64,000 nt of DNA from Sulfuricurvum sp. (GTDB lineage: Bacteria > Campylobacterota > Campylobacteria > Campylobacterales > Sulfurimonadaceae), in the NCBI RefSeq assembly GCF_030691015.1, contig NZ_JAUYFF010000001.1:372001-436000 (forward strand), given 5' to 3'. A model generated the notes under the pieces. It worked only from the letters and a program-made list of their open reading frames with translations, searched no databases and was not told the origin of the DNA. Position numbers and translations under genes: made by a program. Shown piece after piece: positions 56,923 to 64,000 of the stretch (within the stretch, counting starts at the first letter, position 1; every line of letters begins with the position of its first letter).

Positions 56923-57390
56923 TCATCCTACTAGTTTTGCCAATTCCTCTTTCACTTTAACCACATGATCTTTGACTTTGACATTCGTCCAAGCGGCTTT
57001 TACAATCCCTTTTGGATCGATGATATAGGTGGATCGGACGATCCCCATATACTCTTTTCCGTAATTCTTTTTCATCGCCCATACACCGTAATCTTGCATC
57101 ATTTGCGTGGTCGGATCACTGAGGAGGGTAATATCCAGATTTTGTTTTTCGATAAAACGACGGTGTGATGTAGTGCTATCGGCACTTACCCCAAGGATAA
57201 TCGCGCCCAAATCATCATACTCATCCATTGCTGCCGTAAATTCGCATGCTTCGGTAGTACATCCCGGTGTTGAATCTTTCGGGTAAAAATACAAAACAAT
57301 CCATTTACCCCGCAAGTCACGTGAACAAATCTCTACATCGTCTTGGTTACTCAAACAAAAATCGGGGGAAACACTTCCTACTTCTAACAT
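56923..57390 (-). CDS. bcp: Peroxiredoxin (BCP/PrxQ type)
   Basis: 155 residues, thiol peroxidase that reduces H2O2 and alkyl peroxides. The peroxidatic Cys44 and resolving Cys49 lie in PGCTTEACEF, five residues apart as in atypical 2-Cys BCP. The C-terminal WTNVKVKDHVVKV segment is normal. It follows the aldehyde dehydrogenase by 13 bases, and the two may share a transcript. Confidence 0.94.
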   Translation of the reverse strand: MLEVGSVSPDFCLSNQDDVEICSRDLRGKWIVLYFYPKDSTPGCTTEACEFTAAMDEYDDLGAIILGVSADSTTSHRRFIEKQNLDITLLSDPTTQMMQDYGVWAMKKNYGKEYMGIVRSTYIIDPKGIVKAAWTNVKVKDHVVKVKEELAKLVG

Positions 57391-57403
57391 TTTTAATACC
57401 TTT

Positions 57404-58819
57404 TTATAAAATTACGATTGATTTAATTTCCGTAAACTCTTCGATGGCAAACCGAGGCCCTTCACGCCCGACACCGCTCAGTTTGACACCGCCATAGGGC
57501 TGAATGTCAAAACGAAGCGTCGGCATATCGTTGATCACAACACCACCCGCATCCAGCTCATCAATCGCTTTCGTCGCATGGGAAAGGTTATTCGTGAAGA
57601 CCGAAAACTGCAGTCCGTACGGTGAATTATTCATTTTCTCAATGGCATCGTCTATTCCATGTACCCGCACCAAACTCACAATCGGAGCAAATACCTCTTC
57701 ACAGACGATTTTCATCGACTCATGCACATCCGCCATGACGCACGGATAAAAAATTCGCCCTTCGCGTCGAGGCGGAGTGAGAGGACGTGCCCCCTCTTCT
57801 ATTGCACTCTCGACCCAGCTCATAGCACGCTCCGCTGCCTCGTCATTAATCAATGGTCCTAAAAACGTTGATTCTTCATACGGTGAACCGACTACAAGTT
57901 TCGATGTCGCTTCCGCCATCTTTTGGGCGAAGGTGTCATAAATAGTACTATCAACATAAATACGTTGCAACGAGATACATACCTGCCCCGAGTTGACAAA
58001 TGCCCCGATAGCACAGCGTGATGCCGCATACTCCAGATCGGCACTCGTATCGATATAAGTCGCTGCATTGCCGCCGAGTTCCAATGAGACTTTTTTGATC
58101 CCCGCACTTTTCGTAATGATATTTCCGACACTGACCGATCCGGTAAAACTGATAACACGGGGAATATCACTGCTGACTAACGTGCTTCCCACTTCCGCAT
58201 CGCCGTAGACGACACTCAGAGCATCGGGGGTGGCGAAAGGGCTTTCGATAAACAGCTGTGCGAGTTTGTAGGCACAAAGCGGTGCTTCGGGGGTTGGTTT
58301 GAGGACAACCGCATTCCCCGCCACCAATGCGGGGGCGAGTTTGTGGGCAACAAGGTTGAGCGGAAAGTTAAATGGAGTAATCGCTACGACAACTCCAACC
58401 GCCTCTCGTCGCCAATAGGCATGAGCAGCTCTTCCGCTTGGCATAGCATCGGTATTAATCGTCTCACCGTGCATGGTACGCATCGTCTCGGCGGAGAGGG
58501 TGATCGTCTCGATACAACGGTCCACTTCGATCCGTGCGTAGGTGATCGGTTTGCCCACCTCATCGCACAACACTTTTGCGAACGATTCACGCTGTTGATG
58601 GAGCTTAAAAGCAACATCTAATAACCAAGCACATCGCTGATGCAAAGGAACTTTTTTAGCAATCTTAGCCGCATTTTGCGCAATAATAAGTGTTTGGCGT
58701 GCATCTTCCGCTCCACAAATCGCCGAGCGTGAGACAACACGCCCATCATACGGGCTGAGACGCTCGGTATAACTGGAATCTACAATTTGACGTGATCCCA
58801 TCCAAACGTGTGCGTCCAT
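57404..58819 (-). CDS. NAD(P)-dependent aldehyde dehydrogenase
   Basis: 471 residues, ALDH superfamily. Catalytic Cys281 in NSGQVCIS, general-base Glu247 in SLELGGNA, oxyanion Asn151 in TPFNFPL, and GxTGS-type FTGSVSVG near 225. The size and the GGVVINDMPTLRFD region suggest a lactaldehyde/glyceraldehyde-type or non-phosphorylating enzyme, but the substrate is undecided. Confidence 0.92.
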   Translation of the reverse strand: MDAHVWMGSRQIVDSSYTERLSPYDGRVVSRSAICGAEDARQTLIIAQNAAKIAKKVPLHQRCAWLLDVAFKLHQQRESFAKVLCDEVGKPITYARIEVDRCIETITLSAETMRTMHGETINTDAMPSGRAAHAYWRREAVGVVVAITPFNFPLNLVAHKLAPALVAGNAVVLKPTPEAPLCAYKLAQLFIESPFATPDALSVVYGDAEVGSTLVSSDIPRVISFTGSVSVGNIITKSAGIKKVSLELGGNAATYIDTSADLEYAASRCAIGAFVNSGQVCISLQRIYVDSTIYDTFAQKMAEATSKLVVGSPYEESTFLGPLINDEAAERAMSWVESAIEEGARPLTPPRREGRIFYPCVMADVHESMKIVCEEVFAPIVSLVRVHGIDDAIEKMNNSPYGLQFSVFTNNLSHATKAIDELDAGGVVINDMPTLRFDIQPYGGVKLSGVGREGPRFAIEEFTEIKSIVIL

Positions 58820-58884
58820 ATTTGACTCCCCTATTTTCGTAAATGTTCAAAATTATACAAATCATGACATAAAAAATCTTGGTG

Positions 58885-59565
58885 TTATTTTTTCTTACTT
58901 CTAACCTTAGAAACTCTTTTAATATTTGCTTTGTATTTTTTATCTTTAAGCTTTTCTACAATACCGACAGCCACATTATGCATATCTTCAATAATCCCAT
59001 CGTTATTCTGCTCAAAATATTCTCTATTGGTTTCAAATTTATCGATCAAAAGGGCAAAATCAATCTCATTTAAAAATGGATAAAGATGTACGGACTTCTC
59101 CTCTTCAAGTATCCAATGACTCAGGACGCAAATAACTAAAAATTCAGGTATAAACGAAGGCTTATCGGAAAAATGATTGACCACTTTTTGTGCCATTGCA
59201 TTATAATAATCTTTCAATGGCTCTTCGTATTTGGCTAATTTTTTAAGGTGTGGATATTTATCAGCATATTTAGCCAATGTTATCAGATAATCCACATTCA
59301 CAACAGACTCTTGAAGCTTATCTCGCAAATCTCTTAATGTATCATAGACATATTCCGTGTCTGCTTTCGTCCCGACAGATAAATTGCAGGCACTTTCCTC
59401 TACTTGATAAAAATATCGTTCTAGAGCAGTTCTGGCAAAAACCAGCAAGGCTTCTGTTTTAACATCTCTTAAAATCGTAGGCTTTATTCTATTAATACAA
59501 TTGTCTTTCAAAAAACGATCAATTGAAAGGGCATTATCTTCAACCACTGAAGAATCATTTAACAT
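58885..59565 (-). CDS. Conserved hypothetical helical protein
   Basis: 226 residues, nearly all helical, no signal or membrane segments, with a strongly basic C-terminus (KDKKYKANIKRVSKVRSKKK). The N-terminal region ends near 60, then a helix bundle with ALERYFYQVEE and several Trp/His-containing helices. The basic tail suggests contact with nucleic acid. The family was not recognised. It lies just downstream of purE on the same strand. Confidence 0.6.
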   Translation of the reverse strand: MLNDSSVVEDNALSIDRFLKDNCINRIKPTILRDVKTEALLVFARTALERYFYQVEESACNLSVGTKADTEYVYDTLRDLRDKLQESVVNVDYLITLAKYADKYPHLKKLAKYEEPLKDYYNAMAQKVVNHFSDKPSFIPEFLVICVLSHWILEEEKSVHLYPFLNEIDFALLIDKFETNREYFEQNNDGIIEDMHNVAVGIVEKLKDKKYKANIKRVSKVRSKKK

Positions 59566-59614
59566 AGTCTCTTCCTTTTTGTGTCACGTTTTAAAGACAA
59601 GCTTCTTTACAGCT

Positions 59615-60109
59615 TTACAGTTTCGTCTCAATCCCTAAAGAATCTGTCTCAACTTGTTGTGCTTTAGCAACTCTGTCTTCTAGAAGTTTTTGGTGCAATT
59701 CTTCATTTTCAAGTGCTAAAATTTGAATTGCCAAATACGCTGAGTTGATGGCACCCGCTTTCCCGATAGCAACGGTAGCGACCGGCATTCCGGCCGGCAT
59801 TTGTACTGTCGATAAAAGAGCATCAATTCCACTAAGAGCCGATGCACTCATCGGCACACCGATAATGGGTTTTGTCGTTTTAGATGCTAATACCCCTGCT
59901 AAATGCGCTGCCATTCCGGCGGCAGCTATAAAAACCTGCGCCCCTTTTTTTTCTGCCTCTTCAATATAATTTTTAGTTCGTTCAGGTGAACGATGCGCTG
60001 AAGAGATAATGAGTTCATATGGTACTCCAAAAGATTCTAAGGTTTCTTCGCACGATTTCATCACTTCATAATCACTTTTACTACCCATAACAATAGATAC
60101 AAACTTCAT
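59615..60109 (-). CDS. purE: N5-carboxyaminoimidazole ribonucleotide mutase
   Basis: 164 residues, class I PurE, a step in purine synthesis. Hallmarks are MGSKSDYEVM near 8, SSAHRSPERT near 36-45, AAGMAAHLAGVLA near 63, and GVPMSASALSGIDALLSTVQMPAGMPVATVAIG at 79-111, the substrate loop. The gene is separate from purK, which is not in the window. Confidence 0.95.
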   Translation of the reverse strand: MKFVSIVMGSKSDYEVMKSCEETLESFGVPYELIISSAHRSPERTKNYIEEAEKKGAQVFIAAAGMAAHLAGVLASKTTKPIIGVPMSASALSGIDALLSTVQMPAGMPVATVAIGKAGAINSAYLAIQILALENEELHQKLLEDRVAKAQQVETDSLGIETKL

Positions 60110-60158
60110 TTTTATCCCTTTTTTTAGTTTCTGTTTGGTTACACATTGATACTTTGTA

Positions 60159-60542
60159 TTACAACATACGCGGCACTTGAGAAGAATGGTGTTGCATTAT
60201 AGGTCTTGGTTTAGAAAGATCCAAAATATAACTAAAGCGAGCTTCAAAATTTAGCATCTCCCCCTCGACATCAAAGCGCCAGTTGTAAATACCGCTTAAC
60301 GTGTAAATGTCATCTTTAATGGGCTGAACATGCAATGTTTTTTCATGTAGCGCTATACTTAGTCCCTCACGACTTCCAAGTTTTTCAAAATAATCACGAA
60401 GCTTATCAGGTGTATTCGGCAATTTATTTGAAAACGTTGGGATTAAAACGGCGTGCTCGTCATACAACGCAAGTAAACCTTCAACGTCTCCATTGTTAAC
60501 CGCATCCATCCATTCCACAAGAACGTCTTTTGGAATTCTCAT
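60159..60542 (-). CDS. SnoaL/DUF4440-like small protein
   Basis: 127 residues from ATG 60542, with GGAGAAGGATA just upstream; the longer in-frame start has no ribosome site. Cone-shaped alpha+beta fold of the NTF2/SnoaL superfamily: helical WMDAVNNGDVEGLLALYDEHAVLIPTFSN at the start, ending in the beta segment with HHSSQVP. Such domains bind small molecules or associate as oligomers; the ligand is unknown. Confidence 0.72.
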   Translation of the reverse strand: MRIPKDVLVEWMDAVNNGDVEGLLALYDEHAVLIPTFSNKLPNTPDKLRDYFEKLGSREGLSIALHEKTLHVQPIKDDIYTLSGIYNWRFDVEGEMLNFEARFSYILDLSKPRPIMQHHSSQVPRML

Positions 60543-60684
60543 TATCCTTCTCCCATTACTATCACCAAGTTGTGGTATAATAAAAATCCTACAGATCATT
60601 AAAATATGTTTCAATTATACTTATTATTACAAAAACGATGTATAAAATAAAACTTTAAGCATCTTTTTCCTAAGAAACCTTTAC

Positions 60685-60707
60685 AATGTGTCCACAAATT
60701 ACACATT
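60685..60707. repeat. Inverted repeat upstream of the globin gene
   Basis: AATGTGT-N9-ACACATT, a perfect 7-bp inverted repeat with arms centred 22 bases before the globin ATG. It lies between the ribosome site and a likely -10 TACAAT, in the right place for a regulator. Confidence 0.5.
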
Positions 60708-60717
60708 AGGATTATTT

Positions 60718-61164
60718 ATGGAGCTTAAAATTACCGACGGTGCACTAGGGATTCGCCCGCCTGTTACCAAACCTCATCCTGGATTCTTTTTCCAAGTCGG
60801 CGAAGAGCGTTTTCGCAAATTGGTTGACGATCATTATGAGATGATCCGTAACAGCGACATCTCTTTTTTGTTCCCCGTTAACGATGAAGAGGATTTTTCA
60901 GCTGCCAAAAAACACGCCTCCGATTTTTTGATTCAAATCTGCGGTGGACCCGATTATTTCGCCCAAACACGAGGGGAGCCTCGTATGGTCGGTCGTCATG
61001 CCCCTTTCCGTATTGACGAGCATGGACGCCAAAGATGGCTTGAATTTTATGCCGTATTGCTCCCTAAACTTGAAGATGAGGGGATCAACCCTGAGTATAT
61101 TCAGTCGTTTTGGAACTATCTCGATGTATTTTCAATCTGGATGATCAACACCCCGACACATTAA
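60718..61164 (+). CDS. Group II truncated haemoglobin
   Basis: 148 residues from ATG 60718, with AGGA upstream. Proximal His94 in RHAPFRI and the preceding GGPDYFAQTRGEPRM loop are characteristic of group II truncated globins. These bind O2 or NO and commonly protect against nitrosative stress. The N-terminus has a 15-residue extension. It stands alone, with an inverted repeat in its leader. Confidence 0.9.
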   Translation: MELKITDGALGIRPPVTKPHPGFFFQVGEERFRKLVDDHYEMIRNSDISFLFPVNDEEDFSAAKKHASDFLIQICGGPDYFAQTRGEPRMVGRHAPFRIDEHGRQRWLEFYAVLLPKLEDEGINPEYIQSFWNYLDVFSIWMINTPTH

Positions 61165-61167
61165 TTT

Positions 61168-61185
61168 TTCCCGCTGTTGCGGGAA
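61168..61185 (+). terminator. Terminator after the globin gene
   Basis: TTCCCGC/GCGGGAA 7-bp stem with a TGTT loop, 4 bases after the globin stop. A weak T-containing tract follows. Confidence 0.6.
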
Positions 61186-61259
61186 TTGTCATTAGCTTAA
61201 TAAACATCAAACCCCTTTCACGCTAAAATCTCCCAATTTTTCTTTTGGAGATCTTCCCT

Positions 61260-62180
61260 ATGAATGAAGCCAAATACATTTGGATGAACGGCAAACTGCT
61301 CCCGTGGAGTGAAGCAAAAATTCACGTCCTTTCTCATACACTGCACTACGGTAACGGTGCCATCGAGGGGACTAAAGCGTATAAGACCCCAAAAGGGTAC
61401 GCGATTTTTCGTCTAAACGATCACACTAAACGTTTGATTGAATCGGCTAAAATGACCCTTATTACGGTTCCTTACACCGTTGAAGAACTTAACAAAGCAC
61501 AGATTGAGCTTTTGAAAGCAAACGACTTTACCGGAGAAAACGTCTATCTCCGCCCGATCGTTTACCTCGGTTACGGTGTTATGGGTGTCTACCACAAAGA
61601 AGCACCGGTAGAAGTTTCCGTTGCGGCATGGGAATGGGGTGCATACCTCGGTGAAGAGGGGATGAAGCGTGGAATCCGTTTGAAAATTTCATCATTCAGC
61701 CGTCCGAATAACAAATCTAACATGGGTAAAGCCAAAGCGGTCGGTAACTACCTCAACTCTCAAATGGCAAAATTTGAAGCGGTAGAAGCAGGATACGATG
61801 AAGCGTTGCTCCTCGATGATGAGGGATACGTTGCCGAAGCAAGCGGAGCATCGTTCTTTCTTATCAAAGACGGTGAACTTATCACCCCACCGAATGACAA
61901 CTCACTCGTATCGATCACTCAAAAAACCGTTATCGAGATGGCGGAAAATATGGGGATCAAAGTAACCCGCAGAAAAATCACCCGTGAAGAGATTTACGTG
62001 GCCGATGAAGCATTCCTCACCGGAACGGCGGCAGAAATCACCCCGATTCGCGAAGTAGACGCACGGGTACTCGGTGCGGGCGGACGCGGGCCGTTGACGG
62101 AAAAAATTCAAGCGGCTTATTTCGACATCGTATGCGGACGTAATCCCGATTACGATCACTACCTAACGTACATCAACTAA
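61260..62180 (+). CDS. ilvE: Branched-chain amino-acid aminotransferase
   Basis: 306 residues, class IV PLP transaminase for Ile, Leu and Val. PLP Lys159 in NMGKAKAVGNYLNS. The N-terminus HTLHYGNGAIEGTKAY and the C-terminal TGTAAEITPIREVDARVLGAGGRGPLTE are typical. The start is ATG 61260 with GGAG about 9 bases before; the upstream TTG is less likely. It is followed by the prohibitin-like gene, a pairing I recall from C. jejuni. Confidence 0.95.
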   Translation: MNEAKYIWMNGKLLPWSEAKIHVLSHTLHYGNGAIEGTKAYKTPKGYAIFRLNDHTKRLIESAKMTLITVPYTVEELNKAQIELLKANDFTGENVYLRPIVYLGYGVMGVYHKEAPVEVSVAAWEWGAYLGEEGMKRGIRLKISSFSRPNNKSNMGKAKAVGNYLNSQMAKFEAVEAGYDEALLLDDEGYVAEASGASFFLIKDGELITPPNDNSLVSITQKTVIEMAENMGIKVTRRKITREEIYVADEAFLTGTAAEITPIREVDARVLGAGGRGPLTEKIQAAYFDIVCGRNPDYDHYLTYIN

Positions 62181-62189
62181 GGATCCTGC

Positions 62190-63227
62190 ATGGCAAGTGA
62201 TATGAACGACTATTTTAACAAAAAGAAAAAAGAAGAGCAACGAGGGAGCGGATTTAATGCTCCTAAACCGCCAAAATTTGATTTTAATATGAACGGCCAA
62301 AAAGCAGGGATGTTTTGGATTGTCGGCGGATTTATTTTGCTCCTTGTTTTGGCAAAACCGTTCATTATTATCACGGAGGGGGAACGCGGTATCCTCTCTA
62401 CCAACGGTAAATATGAAGATCAGGCATTAATGCCGGGCCTTCATTTCCTGATTCCGTTGATCCAAAAAGTCTACATCGTCGATACCAAAGTACGTATTAT
62501 TAACTATGCCGACAAAATCGAACGTGCATCGACGGCGGGTGATGGAATCGTTCTCAAACCGGCGATTACGGTTTTGGATAAGCGCGGACTTCCGGTTACA
62601 ATCGAGCTGACTGTACAGTACCGTTTAAATGCACAGCTAGCGGCCCAAACAATCTCTAACTGGGGCTTTAGTTGGGAAGATAAAATCATCGATCCTGTTG
62701 CTCGTGATGTTGTTCGTAACGTCATCGGTCAATACGATGCAGAAACGCTTCCGATTATGCGTAATGCAATCGCACTCAAAATTGAAGCGGGTATTCGAGC
62801 CAGCGTTGATCGCCAAAAAAATGGCCCTGCCGATCTTGAATCCATTCAATTACGCGAGATTGGTCTTCCCCAAAAAGTAAAAGATCAAATTGAGCGGGTT
62901 CAGGTTGCCAAACAAGAGGTTGAAAAAGCTCAACAGGATGTCGAACGGGCAAAACAAGAGGCGTTCAAAAAAGAGACTGAAGCGCAAGGTACCGCAAATG
63001 CACTTACCATTGAAGCAGCCGCTCAAGCTAAAGCCAATCATCTCGTAGGGCAGTCGATTACTCCGGGATTGCTAAAATTGGAACAAATCAAGGTACAAGG
63101 AAAATTTAACGAAGCACTTAAAGAAAATAAAGATGCTAAAATTTTCCTCACACCGGGAGGCTCTACTCCAAATATTTGGCTCGACACCAAAACAGGCGAT
63201 TCACAAAAAATATCATCTACACGCTAA
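62190..63227 (+). CDS. Prohibitin/SPFH-domain membrane protein
   Basis: 345 residues. N-terminal cytoplasmic tail, one membrane segment (about 41-60), then an SPFH domain to about 240 and a coiled coil rich in Ala/Glu/Lys (about 230-285). It resembles prohibitin or HflK-type scaffolds, which often organise membrane proteases such as FtsH. It follows ilvE by 9 bases. Confidence 0.87.
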   Translation: MASDMNDYFNKKKKEEQRGSGFNAPKPPKFDFNMNGQKAGMFWIVGGFILLLVLAKPFIIITEGERGILSTNGKYEDQALMPGLHFLIPLIQKVYIVDTKVRIINYADKIERASTAGDGIVLKPAITVLDKRGLPVTIELTVQYRLNAQLAAQTISNWGFSWEDKIIDPVARDVVRNVIGQYDAETLPIMRNAIALKIEAGIRASVDRQKNGPADLESIQLREIGLPQKVKDQIERVQVAKQEVEKAQQDVERAKQEAFKKETEAQGTANALTIEAAAQAKANHLVGQSITPGLLKLEQIKVQGKFNEALKENKDAKIFLTPGGSTPNIWLDTKTGDSQKISSTR

Positions 63228-63230
63228 AAG

Positions 63231-63246
63231 CTCTCCTTCCGGAGAG
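63231..63246 (+). terminator. Terminator after the SPFH gene
   Basis: CTCTCC-TTCC-GGAGAG hairpin followed by TTTCTTTCG. A good intrinsic-terminator pattern. Confidence 0.7.
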
Positions 63247-63298
63247 TTTCTTTCGTCTTCATTCGTGAGCACAAAAGAAACCCTTAAAAGGTATAACT

Positions 63299-63973
63299 AT
63301 GAATCTCGATCTTATTGATTGGCAAAAATCTGAACTTCTCCCTGTTATTATTCAAGACTCCACTACGCTTGAAGTACTTATGATGGCGTACATGAACCGG
63401 GAAGCGTTGGAACTCTCTTTATCCACCCGTATCGCACACTATTATTCCCGTTCCAAAAAACGTCTTTGGAAGAAAGGGGAATCCAGCGGTCATCTACAGC
63501 ATATCGAACAATTTCTCCTCGACTGCGATAACGACACCCTTTTACTAATCGTCCGCCAAGACGGTGTTGCCTGCCATACAGGACGCAAATCGTGTTTCTT
63601 TACCAACATCGAAAGCGGTGAGAGTATTAGTGAGCCTACCATCGATACAGCGGCAGCCTACGGTATTATTGACGAACTGTATCATACAATCCTCAGCCGT
63701 AAAAATAGCGATCCCGAAACATCATGGACCGCTAAACTCCTCTCAAAAGGGGACAACGCTATCCTCAAAAAAGTGGTCGAAGAGGCGGGAGAGTTTAGTT
63801 TCGCGATCAAAGACGGCAACGAAGATGAAATTATTTACGAATGTGCCGATTTAGTGTATCACGTCTTAGTCGCACTGGGACACAAAAATATTTCTCCCGA
63901 TCGCATTAAACAAGAATTAGCGCGCCGCTTCGGAATAAGTGGGATTGCGGAGAAAAACTCGCGGGAACAATGA
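63299..63973 (+). CDS. hisI: Bifunctional phosphoribosyl-AMP cyclohydrolase / phosphoribosyl-ATP pyrophosphohydrolase
   Basis: 224 residues, fused HisI-HisE (often called hisIE). HisI part: DGVACHTGRKSCFF with the zinc Cys residues. HisE part: VVEEAGEFSFAIKDGN and YECADLVYHVLV. Catalyses steps 2 and 3 of histidine synthesis. It ends by overlapping the next gene by 4 bases. Confidence 0.96.
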   Translation: MNLDLIDWQKSELLPVIIQDSTTLEVLMMAYMNREALELSLSTRIAHYYSRSKKRLWKKGESSGHLQHIEQFLLDCDNDTLLLIVRQDGVACHTGRKSCFFTNIESGESISEPTIDTAAAYGIIDELYHTILSRKNSDPETSWTAKLLSKGDNAILKKVVEEAGEFSFAIKDGNEDEIIYECADLVYHVLVALGHKNISPDRIKQELARRFGISGIAEKNSREQ

Positions 63974-64000
63974 AAACAAAAATAATCGATTTTATAAACC
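63970..64000 (+). CDS. 5' start of the next gene (partial)
   Basis: The ATG overlaps the hisIE stop (ATGA) and reads MKTKIIDFIN to the right edge. Too short to assign. Confidence 0.55.
   Translation, partial: MKTKIIDFIN

Overview
The window reads as chromosome of a Campylobacterota (Epsilonproteobacteria) bacterium, most like the free-living Sulfuricurvum/Sulfurimonas group. The evidence is gene content and order. There is a 14-gene nuo locus in which nuoE and nuoF are replaced by atypical genes and nuoG is doubled, with the flagellar-motor gene pflA after nuoN. Other blocks are gap-pgk-tpiA-fabI divergent from nadD-rsfS, and argS-tatA-gmk-acidic protein-fliR-ABC ATPase-tsf-rpsB. As I recall them, these blocks also occur in Campylobacter jejuni. 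The genus call is inference; no rRNA is present. Base composition looks moderate, in the mid-40s %GC by eye and not counted.

Layout. 1-3.2 kb: tail of an unknown gene, a peptide-type ABC permease, an outer-membrane porin and a small lipoprotein. 3.2-8.7 kb: fabI and lower glycolysis/gluconeogenesis on the minus strand, nadD-rsfS and a DUF218 protein on the plus strand. 8.7-13.5 kb: fhs, tRNA-Arg, a three-gene mqnP (menaquinone) operon, and miaA. 13.5-33.3 kb: the nuo operon, read leftward from a promoter near 33.37 kb and ending in pflA. 33.6-46.3 kb: a mixed accessory and housekeeping stretch (zinc-binding soluble chemoreceptor, AAA ATPase, FadL-like porin, nfo, toxin-antitoxin pair, aminotransferase, oxidase-like membrane protein, aldo/keto reductase, nuclease-like and J-domain proteins, aguB). 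46.4-55.0 kb: flaC-like flagellin, then argS to rpsB. 55.3-64 kb: DUF3373 outer-membrane protein, bcp, aldehyde dehydrogenase, purE, a truncated haemoglobin, ilvE, a prohibitin-like protein and hisIE.

How it fits together. The Nuo complex lacks a recognisable NADH module. It carries instead a NuoF-like domain joined to a GltD-like flavoprotein and two complete NuoG proteins, so the electron donor is probably not simple NADH. MqnP supplies menaquinone, the likely acceptor. Motility genes (pflA, fliR, flaC, a chemoreceptor and a receiver-domain acidic protein) lie among housekeeping operons rather than in one flagellar cluster.

No CRISPR array, insertion sequence, prophage or classical defence island was seen. 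The most interesting material is the remodelled complex I input module, a decayed acyl-CoA synthetase tail coupled to an AAA ATPase, a receiver domain fused to a very acidic tail, and two genes whose -10 boxes predict leaderless transcripts.
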